The notes below the pieces were generated by a model. That model worked only from the letters and a program-made list of their open reading frames with translations, was not told the origin of the DNA and made no database searches. The position numbers were made by a program, and so were the translations under genes. Shown one piece after another: positions 1-5,720 of a stretch of 6,670 nucleotides of DNA (the first letter of the stretch is position 1; each line of letters begins with the position of its first letter). The DNA lies in contig JAGARF010000052.1 of the NCBI GenBank assembly GCA_017622395.1, positions 1 to 6,670 on the forward strand, in the 5' to 3' direction. The DNA comes from Clostridia bacterium (lineage in GTDB: Bacteria > Bacillota > Clostridia > RGIG6154).

Positions 1-786
1 ATGATGTTCGGCTATGCTTGTGACGAAACTAAAGAACTTATGCCTCTTCCTATTATGCTTGCACATAAAATGGCTAAAAAGCTTACAGAAGTAAGAAAAG
101 CAGGCGTTGTTGATTATTTAAGACCTGACGGTAAAACTCAGGTTACCGTTGAATATGACGGGGACACTCCTGTAAGAGTTGAAGCGATAGTTGTTTCAAC
201 TCAGCACGGCGAAGAAGCAGACCTTGAAACAATCAGAAAAGATATGATAGAGTATGTTATAAAGCCGATAGTTCCTGAAAATCTTATAGATGAAAACACA
301 AAGATTTATGTTAACCCTACAGGCAGATTTGTTATTGGCGGACCTATGGGGGACACAGGCTTAACAGGCAGAAAAATCATAGTTGACACATACGGCGGAT
401 ATGCAAGACACGGCGGCGGTGCATTTTCAGGCAAAGACCCGACAAAGGTAGACAGAAGTGCTGCGTACTATGCAAGATATGTTGCTAAAAACATTGTTGC
501 TGCAGGCTTTGCTAAAAAGTGTGAGGTTCAGCTTGCGTATGCAATCGGTGTTGCAAAACCTGTATCAGTTCTCGTAGATACTTTCGGCACAGAAACAATT
601 CCAAACGAAGAAATCGTAAGAAAAGTTGAAAAGTGCTTTGATATGAGACCTTCAAACATCATTGAAGAACTTGACCTCAGAAGACCTATCTACAAACAGC
701 TTGCGGCATACGGTCATATGGGAAGAGAAGACCTTGATGTTAAATGGGAAAAGACGGATAAGGTTGAAGCCCTTAAAAACGCTTAA
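1..786 (+). CDS. metK: S-adenosylmethionine synthetase (methionine adenosyltransferase), C-terminal part, cut by left window edge
   Basis: This enzyme makes S-adenosylmethionine from methionine and ATP in the cytosol, releasing phosphate and pyrophosphate. The visible 261 residues match the middle and C-terminal domains of bacterial MetK. They begin inside the conserved (D)QG-L/M-MFGYA segment, followed by STQH (66-69), NPTGRFVIGGPMGDTGLTGRK (105-124), DTYGG (129-133) and the glycine-rich phosphate-binding loop GGGAFSGKDPTKVDRS (138-153). The end, AAYGHMGRED...WEKTD, is typical. By comparison with the roughly 385-395 residue family, about 120 N-terminal residues lie left of the window, so the ATG at position 1 is an internal methionine and not the start. 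The reading frame is intact to TAA at 784-786, with no sign of decay. Any promoter or SAM-sensing leader would be outside the window. No U-tract terminator follows, so read-through into the GH94 gene is possible. Confidence 0.97.
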   Translation: MMFGYACDETKELMPLPIMLAHKMAKKLTEVRKAGVVDYLRPDGKTQVTVEYDGDTPVRVEAIVVSTQHGEEADLETIRKDMIEYVIKPIVPENLIDENTKIYVNPTGRFVIGGPMGDTGLTGRKIIVDTYGGYARHGGGAFSGKDPTKVDRSAAYYARYVAKNIVAAGFAKKCEVQLAYAIGVAKPVSVLVDTFGTETIPNEEIVRKVEKCFDMRPSNIIEELDLRRPIYKQLAAYGHMGREDLDVKWEKTDKVEALKNA

Positions 787-869
787 ATTGCCAAATTTTG
801 CGCATTTTGCACTAACTGCATCAAAATTATGACAATTTCCTTAGTGATTATTAAAAAAGGAGAAGAGAT

Positions 870-3143
870 ATGTATAAGTTTAACGAACAGAAAAAAGAAA
901 TAAGAATTGAAAAATACAACACTCCGACACCTTGGATGAACTATCTTACAAATGGTGTGTTTACAACTATGATGTCACAGGCAGGCGGCGGTGTTGCATT
1001 CTACAAATCACCTCAGATTTGGAGAATTAATCACTATAAATTTTTCCATGTTCCAACAGACAGAAGTGGTTTTTACAGCTTCATAAAAGATGGAAACGAC
1101 TATTGGTGTCCAACAAATGAGCCTTGCAAGAGCAAGCCTGAAAAATGGGCGGCAACTCACGGTATGGGCTATACAAAGTTTGAGGCAGAAAAAAATGGTG
1201 TTAAGGCACTTTCTACATACTTCGTAGGAGAGTATGAAAACTGTCTTATATGGAACATAAAATTAACATCAGATACAGATAAGACAATTAAGGTTTTTCC
1301 TTATGTTGAACTTGGTATGATGGAATTTATGAGAGAGCTTCAGTGGCAGTGCTACAACAAGCATCAGTTATCTGCATACGATATGGAAGATATCCTTGTA
1401 TATAAGTATGGTGTTGAAATGCAGCCAAAGCCTGATGAAACACCTCTTGTATACTTTGCAGTTAACAAGCCGATAAAGGGCTTTGATTGTGACAGAGATG
1501 AATTTATCGGTGCATACAGAAGTGAAGAAAACCCACAGAACATTGAAAAGGGCGGTTGCACAAATTCAACATTAGCAGGCGGTGACCCTTGCTTTGCACT
1601 TGAAGTTGAGCTTGACCTTAAAGCAGGCGAAGAGACAGAACTTAATGTTTTCCTTGGTACAGCAATGACAGAGGAAGATATTAAAAAGAGTGTTACACAT
1701 TGCAGAGAAGAAGATTTTGTTGAGAAGTCATTTAAAAAGCTTAATGAACATTGGGAAGATTATCTTAGCAGATTTACTTGTGAAATTCCTGATAAAGATG
1801 CACAGACAATGATTAATGTGTGGAATCCTTATCAGGCAGAAAAGAACTTCTTGTTCTCAAGAAATATTTCATATTATGCAACAGGTACATTCAGAGGTGT
1901 TGGTGTAAGAGATACTGCACAGGATATTTTATCAATGGTTCCATTTGATTTAAGACGCGCAAAAGACAAATTAAATCTTTTGTTCTCACAGCAGTATAAC
2001 GACGGTCACACAAACCACTACTGTTTCCCGACAGAAGGCTGGGAGCCTCTTGCAAGAATTCATTCAGACAACCATCTCTGGCTTGTTATGACAACATATA
2101 ATATTGTTATCGAAGAAGGTAACCTTGACTACTTAAGCGAAGAGGTTGAATACTATGACGGCGGAAAAGGCACAGTTTGGGAACACATTAAAAAATCTAT
2201 TGAGTTCACAATGGCAAATTTAGGCTCACACGGATTCCCTCTTATGCTTTCATCAGACTGGAACGATATGCTTTATAAAGTATGCAGAGAAGGAAAGGGC
2301 GAAAGCATCTGGACTTCAATGCAGTTTGGTACAGTACTTCGTATGATTGCAGAGCTTGCAGACCTTAAGGGTGAAAGCTCAGAAGAATACAGAAAGATTT
2401 ATGAAGAACAGAAAAAGCTTGTTAACGAAGTTGCCTGGGACGGCGAATGGTACAGAAGATGTATTACAGATAACGGAACATTTGTTGGTTCAAAAGAAGA
2501 ACCACAGGCAAAAATCTGGCTTAACACACAGAGCTGGGCGGTTATTTCAGGTATGGGTGACAAGGGTGAAACTGCAATGGACAGCGTTAAAGCACTCCTT
2601 GATACAGAGCTTGGAATTAAAAAAATTCATCCTTCAATGAAGGATTACCCATCTAAGGAAGACCCTCTTACATATTACAATAAGGGATGCGGTGAAAACG
2701 GCAGTGTGTTCTGTCATGCAAATACATGGGCAATCATTGCTGAATGTATGTTAGGCAGACCTGAAAATGCTTGGAAATATTACCATCAGCTTCTTCCTAT
2801 GGTTGCACAGGAAAAAGCAGGCGAATGGAGATACAAGGCTGAGCCTTATGTTTATGCATCAAATATTTTCGGACCTGAAAGCGACAAGTTTGGACTTGCA
2901 AATGTATCATGGCTTACAGGTACTGCTGCATGGATGTATATTGCTGCAACACAGTATATCTTAGGCGTTAAGGCTAAATGGGACGGACTTGAAATTGCTC
3001 CATGTATGCCAAAGGATTGGAAAGATGTTAAGATTACAAGAAAATTCAGAGGATGCACATACAATATTACAATCAAAAATCCTGAAAACAAAGTGTTTGT
3101 TCCTCATGTTGAGGGAAGAACAACTTACGATGTAGAGGTATAA
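870..3143 (+). CDS. Glycoside hydrolase family 94 disaccharide phosphorylase (cellobiose/chitobiose phosphorylase-like)
   Basis: GH94 enzymes cleave a beta-linked disaccharide with inorganic phosphate, giving a sugar 1-phosphate and a free sugar and so saving ATP. The 757-residue protein has the expected order: an N-terminal beta-sandwich (GGGVAFYKSPQIWRINHY at 39-56, HGMGYT at 97-102), a helical linker, an (alpha/alpha)6 catalytic barrel starting near NVWNPYQ (316-322), and a small C-terminal beta domain. Family motifs are FRGVGVRDTAQD (341-352), SDWND (462-466, holding the general-acid aspartate), CGENGSVFCHANTW (607-620) and WLTGTAAW (681-688). The Arg, His and Thr of these motifs (about R347, H616, T685) fit the phosphate site known in family structures. 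There is no signal peptide and many free cysteines, so it acts in the cytosol. Length is slightly below the roughly 800 residues of cellobiose and chitobiose phosphorylases. The acceptor cannot be fixed from sequence alone; cellobiose, another beta-glucobiose, cellobionate or chitobiose all remain possible. Start: ATG with AAGGAG at 857-862, 7-nt spacing. Confidence 0.9.
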   Translation: MYKFNEQKKEIRIEKYNTPTPWMNYLTNGVFTTMMSQAGGGVAFYKSPQIWRINHYKFFHVPTDRSGFYSFIKDGNDYWCPTNEPCKSKPEKWAATHGMGYTKFEAEKNGVKALSTYFVGEYENCLIWNIKLTSDTDKTIKVFPYVELGMMEFMRELQWQCYNKHQLSAYDMEDILVYKYGVEMQPKPDETPLVYFAVNKPIKGFDCDRDEFIGAYRSEENPQNIEKGGCTNSTLAGGDPCFALEVELDLKAGEETELNVFLGTAMTEEDIKKSVTHCREEDFVEKSFKKLNEHWEDYLSRFTCEIPDKDAQTMINVWNPYQAEKNFLFSRNISYYATGTFRGVGVRDTAQDILSMVPFDLRRAKDKLNLLFSQQYNDGHTNHYCFPTEGWEPLARIHSDNHLWLVMTTYNIVIEEGNLDYLSEEVEYYDGGKGTVWEHIKKSIEFTMANLGSHGFPLMLSSDWNDMLYKVCREGKGESIWTSMQFGTVLRMIAELADLKGESSEEYRKIYEEQKKLVNEVAWDGEWYRRCITDNGTFVGSKEEPQAKIWLNTQSWAVISGMGDKGETAMDSVKALLDTELGIKKIHPSMKDYPSKEDPLTYYNKGCGENGSVFCHANTWAIIAECMLGRPENAWKYYHQLLPMVAQEKAGEWRYKAEPYVYASNIFGPESDKFGLANVSWLTGTAAWMYIAATQYILGVKAKWDGLEIAPCMPKDWKDVKITRKFRGCTYNITIKNPENKVFVPHVEGRTTYDVEV

Positions 3144-3144
3144 T

Positions 3145-3168
3145 AGTTAGGATTTACAATTCCTGACT
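3145..3168 (+). other. Weak hairpin after the GH94 gene, possible inefficient terminator
   Basis: AGTTAGGA (3145-3152) can pair with TCCTGACT (3161-3168), an 8-bp stem with one G-U pair around an 8-nt loop. The sequence immediately after is A-rich, not a U tract, so this is not a canonical intrinsic terminator. It is the only candidate between the GH94 stop codon and the rpmH promoter. Confidence 0.2.
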
Positions 3169-3178
3169 CAAAAAAGTG

Positions 3179-3207
3179 TTGACTTTTTAAAAATAATGTG
3201 GTATCAT
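3179..3207 (+). promoter_or_regulatory. Sigma-A type promoter of rpmH
   Basis: TTGACT (3179-3184) and TATCAT (3202-3207) are each one base from the -35 and -10 consensus and are separated by exactly 17 bp, rich in A and T. Transcription should start near 3213-3215, giving a leader of about 95 nt before the rpmH ATG. A strong promoter fits the high demand for ribosomal protein L34. The 7-bp inverted repeat AAAAAGT/ACTTTTT (3171-3177 and 3182-3188) overlaps the -35 element. Confidence 0.8.
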
Positions 3208-3213
3208 ATCAAA

Positions 3214-3246
3214 GTATCATGAAAAAATGTGCGGTTTTTATGGTAC
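3214..3246 (+). promoter_or_regulatory. Stem-loop at the predicted 5' end of the rpmH leader RNA
   Basis: GTATCATGAAAA (3214-3225) pairs with TTTTTATGGTAC (3235-3246) over 12 consecutive positions, two of them G-U, around the 9-nt loop AATGTGCGG. No U run follows the 3' arm, so it does not look like a terminator. Its 5' base coincides with the start site expected from the -10 element. A structure there could protect the mRNA 5' end or bind a regulator; both roles are inference. Confidence 0.45.
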
Positions 3247-3308
3247 CAACATGAATTTTGATTAAAATTAATTGATTACATACGAAAACAACAGGAGGTG
3301 TATTCAAG

Positions 3309-3443
3309 ATGTTAAGAACATATCAGCCTAAGAAAAGACACAGAGCTAAGGAACATGGCTTCAGAAAAAGAATGGCTACTGCAAACGGCAGAAAGGTACT
3401 TGCAAGACGCAGAGCTAAAGGAAGAGCTAAGTTATCAGCATAA
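3309..3443 (+). CDS. rpmH: Large ribosomal subunit protein bL34
   Basis: This gene encodes the 44-residue, strongly basic protein L34 of the 50S subunit. The translation opens with MLRTYQPKKRHRAKEHGF and continues through RMATANGRKVLARRRAKGRAKLSA, matching the family along its full length, including the TYQP-K and GRKVL-RRR-KGR segments. The start is secured by a near-perfect AGGAGGT site at 3293-3299 ahead of the ATG, and by the invariant N-terminus. It is the first gene of the classic rpmH-rnpA block, with its own promoter at 3179-3207 and a strong terminator just after the stop, so it is probably made largely as a short separate transcript. Confidence 0.98.
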   Translation: MLRTYQPKKRHRAKEHGFRKRMATANGRKVLARRRAKGRAKLSA

Positions 3444-3456
3444 TCTGATTGGTTTT

Positions 3457-3484
3457 AAAGGGCAGAGGTAAGCTCTGCCTTTTT
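3457..3484 (+). terminator. Intrinsic terminator after rpmH
   Basis: GGCAGAG (3461-3467) pairs perfectly with CTCTGCC (3473-3479) around the loop GTAAG. The stem extends outward by a G-U pair and AAA/TTT, and five T residues follow (3480-3484). This is a textbook Rho-independent terminator 14 nt past the rpmH stop. Since rnpA onward has no obvious promoter of its own, some read-through is expected. Confidence 0.85.
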
Positions 3485-3528
3485 AAACATAGCTTTTAAA
3501 ACAAAAAAATGAGGCGAAAATGCCTTTT

Positions 3529-3557
3529 GGAGCGTGTTTTTATAAGGCACGCTTTTT
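3529..3557 (+). terminator. Second terminator-like hairpin just upstream of rnpA
   Basis: AGCGTG (3531-3536) pairs with CACGCT (3548-3553). The stem continues inward through two G-U and two U-A pairs to a 3-nt loop (3541-3543), and outward through two G-U pairs. A run of five T residues occupies 3553-3557. It has the form of an intrinsic terminator and ends 17 nt before the preferred rnpA start. Acting in series with the hairpin at 3457-3484, it would lower expression of rnpA and the genes behind it relative to rpmH. Confidence 0.6.
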
Positions 3558-3573
3558 GTGTATGGTGCAGGCT

Positions 3574-3894
3574 ATGAAAACTATTAAAGAAAATAAGCTT
3601 TTTAAAAGATTATACTATAAAGGTAAAAAGGTTGTTGGAAAACAGCTTGTTCTTTATTACCTCCCCACAAAAGAGGAGGGGCTTATCGGCTATACTGTCC
3701 GTAAGAAAATCGGAAAAGCTGTAGTCAGAAATAAAGTAAGACGAAGAATTAAAGAAAGCTTCAGAGGTTATGAGAAAAATCTCAGAAAAAACTGCAATTT
3801 TGTTATTGTTGCAAGAACAAGTGCCAAAGATGCTGACTTTAAACAGATAAACGATTGCCTTAAAGAACTTCTTTTAAAAGCAGAATTGATATAA
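3574..3894 (+). CDS. rnpA: Ribonuclease P protein component
   Basis: RnpA is the basic protein subunit that assists the catalytic RNA of RNase P in removing 5' leaders from pre-tRNA. The 106-residue product from ATG 3574 has the usual bacterial length. It starts in the family manner, MKTIKENKLFKRLYYKGKKVVG, which forms the pre-tRNA-leader binding region. It contains IGYTVRKKIGKAVVRNKVRRRIKE (38-61), including the conserved RNKVRRRIKE RNA-binding motif. The frame is open upstream to ATG 3520, which would add 18 residues (MPFGACFYKARFLCMVQA). That extension is unlike the family and spans a terminator-like hairpin, so I reject it. ATG 3562 (adding MVQA) is possible. No start has a strong ribosome binding site: only GCAGG lies close to 3574, while a GAGG stands 5 nt before 3520. 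It abuts yidD. Confidence 0.95.
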   Translation: MKTIKENKLFKRLYYKGKKVVGKQLVLYYLPTKEEGLIGYTVRKKIGKAVVRNKVRRRIKESFRGYEKNLRKNCNFVIVARTSAKDADFKQINDCLKELLLKAELI

Positions 3895-4125
3895 ATGAAA
3901 AAAATACTTATTATATTGATTAAGGGATACAGGAAATTTTTATCACCTTTAAAAAGACCTTGTTGCAGATTTTATCCCACCTGTTCAGCCTATGCAATAG
4001 AGGCTTTGGAAAAACACGGTGTGTTTAAAGGGGGATTTCTTGCGATAAAAAGGGTTTTAAGGTGTCACCCCTTCAGCGAAGGAGGCTTTGACCCTGTACC
4101 TGAGAAAATTCAAGGAGGAAAATAA
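3895..4125 (+). CDS. yidD: Membrane protein insertion efficiency factor YidD
   Basis: YidD is a small membrane-associated helper that improves YidC-dependent insertion of inner-membrane proteins. The 76-residue product shows the complete family signature: a short amphipathic N-terminus (MKKILIILIKGYRKFLSPL), CCRFYPTCSAYA (23-34), EALEKHG (36-42) and the C-terminal RCHPFSEGGFDPVPE (56-70). The cysteines C23, C24, C30 and C57 are at the usual places. The ATG directly follows the rnpA TAA (3892-3894). No Shine-Dalgarno sequence precedes it, so translation probably depends on ribosomes finishing rnpA. Its own stop overlaps the yidC start by one base (TAATG), in keeping with the usual rnpA-yidD-yidC operon. 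Confidence 0.96.
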   Translation: MKKILIILIKGYRKFLSPLKRPCCRFYPTCSAYAIEALEKHGVFKGGFLAIKRVLRCHPFSEGGFDPVPEKIQGGK

Positions 4126-4976
4126 TGGGAGCATTTTCATTATTAATAACAACACCGCTTGGTTATATTATCAGCTTTATATATGACCTTGTGCAGAACT
4201 ATGGTCTTGCAATTATTATCTTTACAATACTTGTGAAGTTTATAATGCTGCCCCTTGTGGTTAAACAGCAGAAGTCTACAGTGCAGATGAAGATGGTTCA
4301 GCCTGAACTGCAGAAGATTCAGAAGAAATATGCAAATGACCAGCAAAGACTCAGCCAGGAAACAATGAAGCTTTATAAAAAGTACAACATCAGCCCTGCA
4401 GGGGGATGCTTGCCTCTTTTAATTCAGCTTCCTATTATCTTAGGTCTTTATCAGGTTATTACAAGACCTATGCAGTATATCCTGCATATGGGAACAGACC
4501 TTATACAAAAAATTGCCAATGTTTTAAAAGACGGCGGATTTATTACAGAGCAGATTGCCAATTATGCAACAAAGCAAAACCAGATAACTGTTGCAAGTGC
4601 TATGGCTGATAATCTTGCATTTGTTGAGGAAAAGGTTGGAACTGCACTTTCAACAATCAATTTCGATTTCTTCGGTCTTGATTTATCTTTAACACCTCAG
4701 CTTTCAAATCCGTCAATTTTATGGATTATTCCTATTTTATCAGCGGTAACTGCTTACCTTTCAGGTAAGATTACAACAAAACTTTCAGGTAATGACCAGG
4801 CTGCAGAGCAGATGAAAACTATGAATATTATGATGCCTTTAATGAGCGGATATTTCTGTTTTATTATGCCTACAGGTGTTGGCCTTTATTGGGTAATGAG
4901 TAATGTTATTCAGGTAATTCAGCAGGTAGTTGTGACAAAAATTATGCTTAAGAAAGAAGAGAATACCATTTCTTAA
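4125..4976 (+). CDS. yidC: Membrane protein insertase YidC/Oxa1 family (short Gram-positive type)
   Basis: YidC inserts and folds membrane proteins, alone or with the Sec translocon. The 283-residue protein is the short form lacking the large periplasmic domain of Gram-negative YidC. The first conserved hydrophobic segment spans about 26-46 (GLAIIIFTILVKFIMLPLVVKQ). It is followed by a charged cytosolic helical hairpin at 47-90 (QQKSTVQMKMVQPELQKIQKKY...YKKYNISPAGG), then membrane segments near 97-114, 197-213, 234-248 and 252-272. The signature PAGGCLPLLIQLPI is at 91-104. The groove residue that is arginine in Bacillus SpoIIIJ is lysine here (K38). No lipobox cysteine is seen near the N-terminus. 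The start has AGGAGG at 4113-4118 with 6-nt spacing and overlaps the yidD stop. jag follows after 19 nt. Confidence 0.96.
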   Translation: MGAFSLLITTPLGYIISFIYDLVQNYGLAIIIFTILVKFIMLPLVVKQQKSTVQMKMVQPELQKIQKKYANDQQRLSQETMKLYKKYNISPAGGCLPLLIQLPIILGLYQVITRPMQYILHMGTDLIQKIANVLKDGGFITEQIANYATKQNQITVASAMADNLAFVEEKVGTALSTINFDFFGLDLSLTPQLSNPSILWIIPILSAVTAYLSGKITTKLSGNDQAAEQMKTMNIMMPLMSGYFCFIMPTGVGLYWVMSNVIQVIQQVVVTKIMLKKEENTIS

Positions 4977-4995
4977 GCGAAAGGAGAATATATAA

Positions 4996-5709
4996 GTGAA
5001 CAAAATTTTAGTAACAGGCAAAAGTATTGAAGAGGCAAGAAAAAACGCCGCTGCACAGCTTGGTGCAGATGTTGAAGAAATTATGATTGAAGTAATAGAA
5101 AACGCAACTTCGGGTTTTTTCGGTATTATAACAAAGCCATGTAAAATTGCCGCATGGATTGAGGGCGAAGAAGAAGTTATCGAAGCTCCAAAGCCTGTAG
5201 AAAAGAAAGAAGAAAAACCAAAAAAGAAGGAAAGAGCAATTGCTCAGGATAAAACTGAGGGTGAAAAAATTGCTAAGGAATTTTTAGAAAGCACTCTTTC
5301 ACAGATGGGAATTGAGGCAAGCCTTGAAATTACCCAGACAGATGAGGCTCTTGAAATTGTTGTTTCAGGTGAAAATATGGGCAGAGTTATCGGTAAAAGA
5401 GGTGAAACCTTAGATGCACTTCAGTATTTGACAAGCCTTGTTGTTAACAAGGACAAGGAAGAATACATCAGAATTAACCTTGACTCCGAAAACTACAGAG
5501 AAAAAAGAACTCTTGCACTTGAAAGACTTGCAGATAAAGTTGCAGAAAAGGTTTTAAGAAACAAAAGAAACCTTACTTTAGAGCCAATGAATGCTTTTGA
5601 AAGAAGAGTTATTCATTCAAGACTTCAGGGCAATGAAAAGCTTACAACCTACAGCATCGGCGAAGAACCTTCAAGAAGAATTGTTGTAAGCCTCGCAAAA
5701 GACAGATAA
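4996..5709 (+). CDS. jag: RNA-binding protein KhpB (Jag/EloR), with Jag-N, KH and R3H domains
   Basis: KhpB/Jag is a cytosolic RNA-binding protein that, with the small KH protein KhpA, influences cell elongation and division in Gram-positive bacteria such as pneumococcus. The 237 residues divide into a Jag-N domain (1 to about 56, MNKILVTGKSIEEARKNAAA, with SGFFGI at 39-44), a lysine/glutamate-rich linker (57-82), a KH-like domain (about 86-165) with the GxxG loop GKRG at 133-136, and an R3H domain (about 166-237) with R203-x3-H207. The start is GTG, chosen because AAGGAG at 4981-4986 stands 9 nt before it and the family N-terminus begins there. It lies between yidC and mnmE as in most Bacillota. 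The mnmE ribosome binding site overlaps its TAA. Confidence 0.96.
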   Translation: MNKILVTGKSIEEARKNAAAQLGADVEEIMIEVIENATSGFFGIITKPCKIAAWIEGEEEVIEAPKPVEKKEEKPKKKERAIAQDKTEGEKIAKEFLESTLSQMGIEASLEITQTDEALEIVVSGENMGRVIGKRGETLDALQYLTSLVVNKDKEEYIRINLDSENYREKRTLALERLADKVAEKVLRNKRNLTLEPMNAFERRVIHSRLQGNEKLTTYSIGEEPSRRIVVSLAKDR

Positions 5710-5720
5710 GGAGAATAAGC

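Noticed and set aside
787..869. Promoter or terminator between metK and GH94 (TTGCCA at 788-793; repeated ATTTTGC at 795-801 and 804-810; AAATTG/CAATTT arms at 785-790 and 833-838).
   Set aside because: No acceptable -10 stands 16-18 bp after the TTGCCA, the arms are short and far apart, and no U tract follows. The repeat is only 7 bp in AT-rich sequence.
1364..1561. Reverse-strand open frame of 65 codons inside the GH94 gene.
   Set aside because: It lies wholly antisense to a strongly conserved coding region, has no ribosome binding site I can see, and has no recognisable product.
2347..2640. Forward-strand open frame of 97 codons in another frame inside the GH94 gene (also 2767-2964).
   Set aside because: Both are frame shadows; the GH94 frame carries conserved catalytic motifs throughout these stretches.
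2852..3091. Reverse-strand open frame of 79 codons over the GH94 C-terminal domain.
   Set aside because: It is antisense to conserved family motifs and has no independent evidence.
3240..3265. Tiny leader peptides in the rpmH 5' region (MVPT from 3240, MNFD from 3251).
   Set aside because: Four codons each, with no ribosome binding site and no codon pattern suggesting attenuation.
3970..3990. DnaA-box-like TTATCCCAC in yidD.
   Set aside because: It is a single imperfect match that encodes the conserved FYPTC motif of YidD; there is no cluster.
4143..5021. Small open frames in and around yidC on both strands (4143-4346, 4406-4609, 4839-5021).
   Set aside because: All overlap the well-supported yidC frame and give low-complexity products with no recognisable domain.
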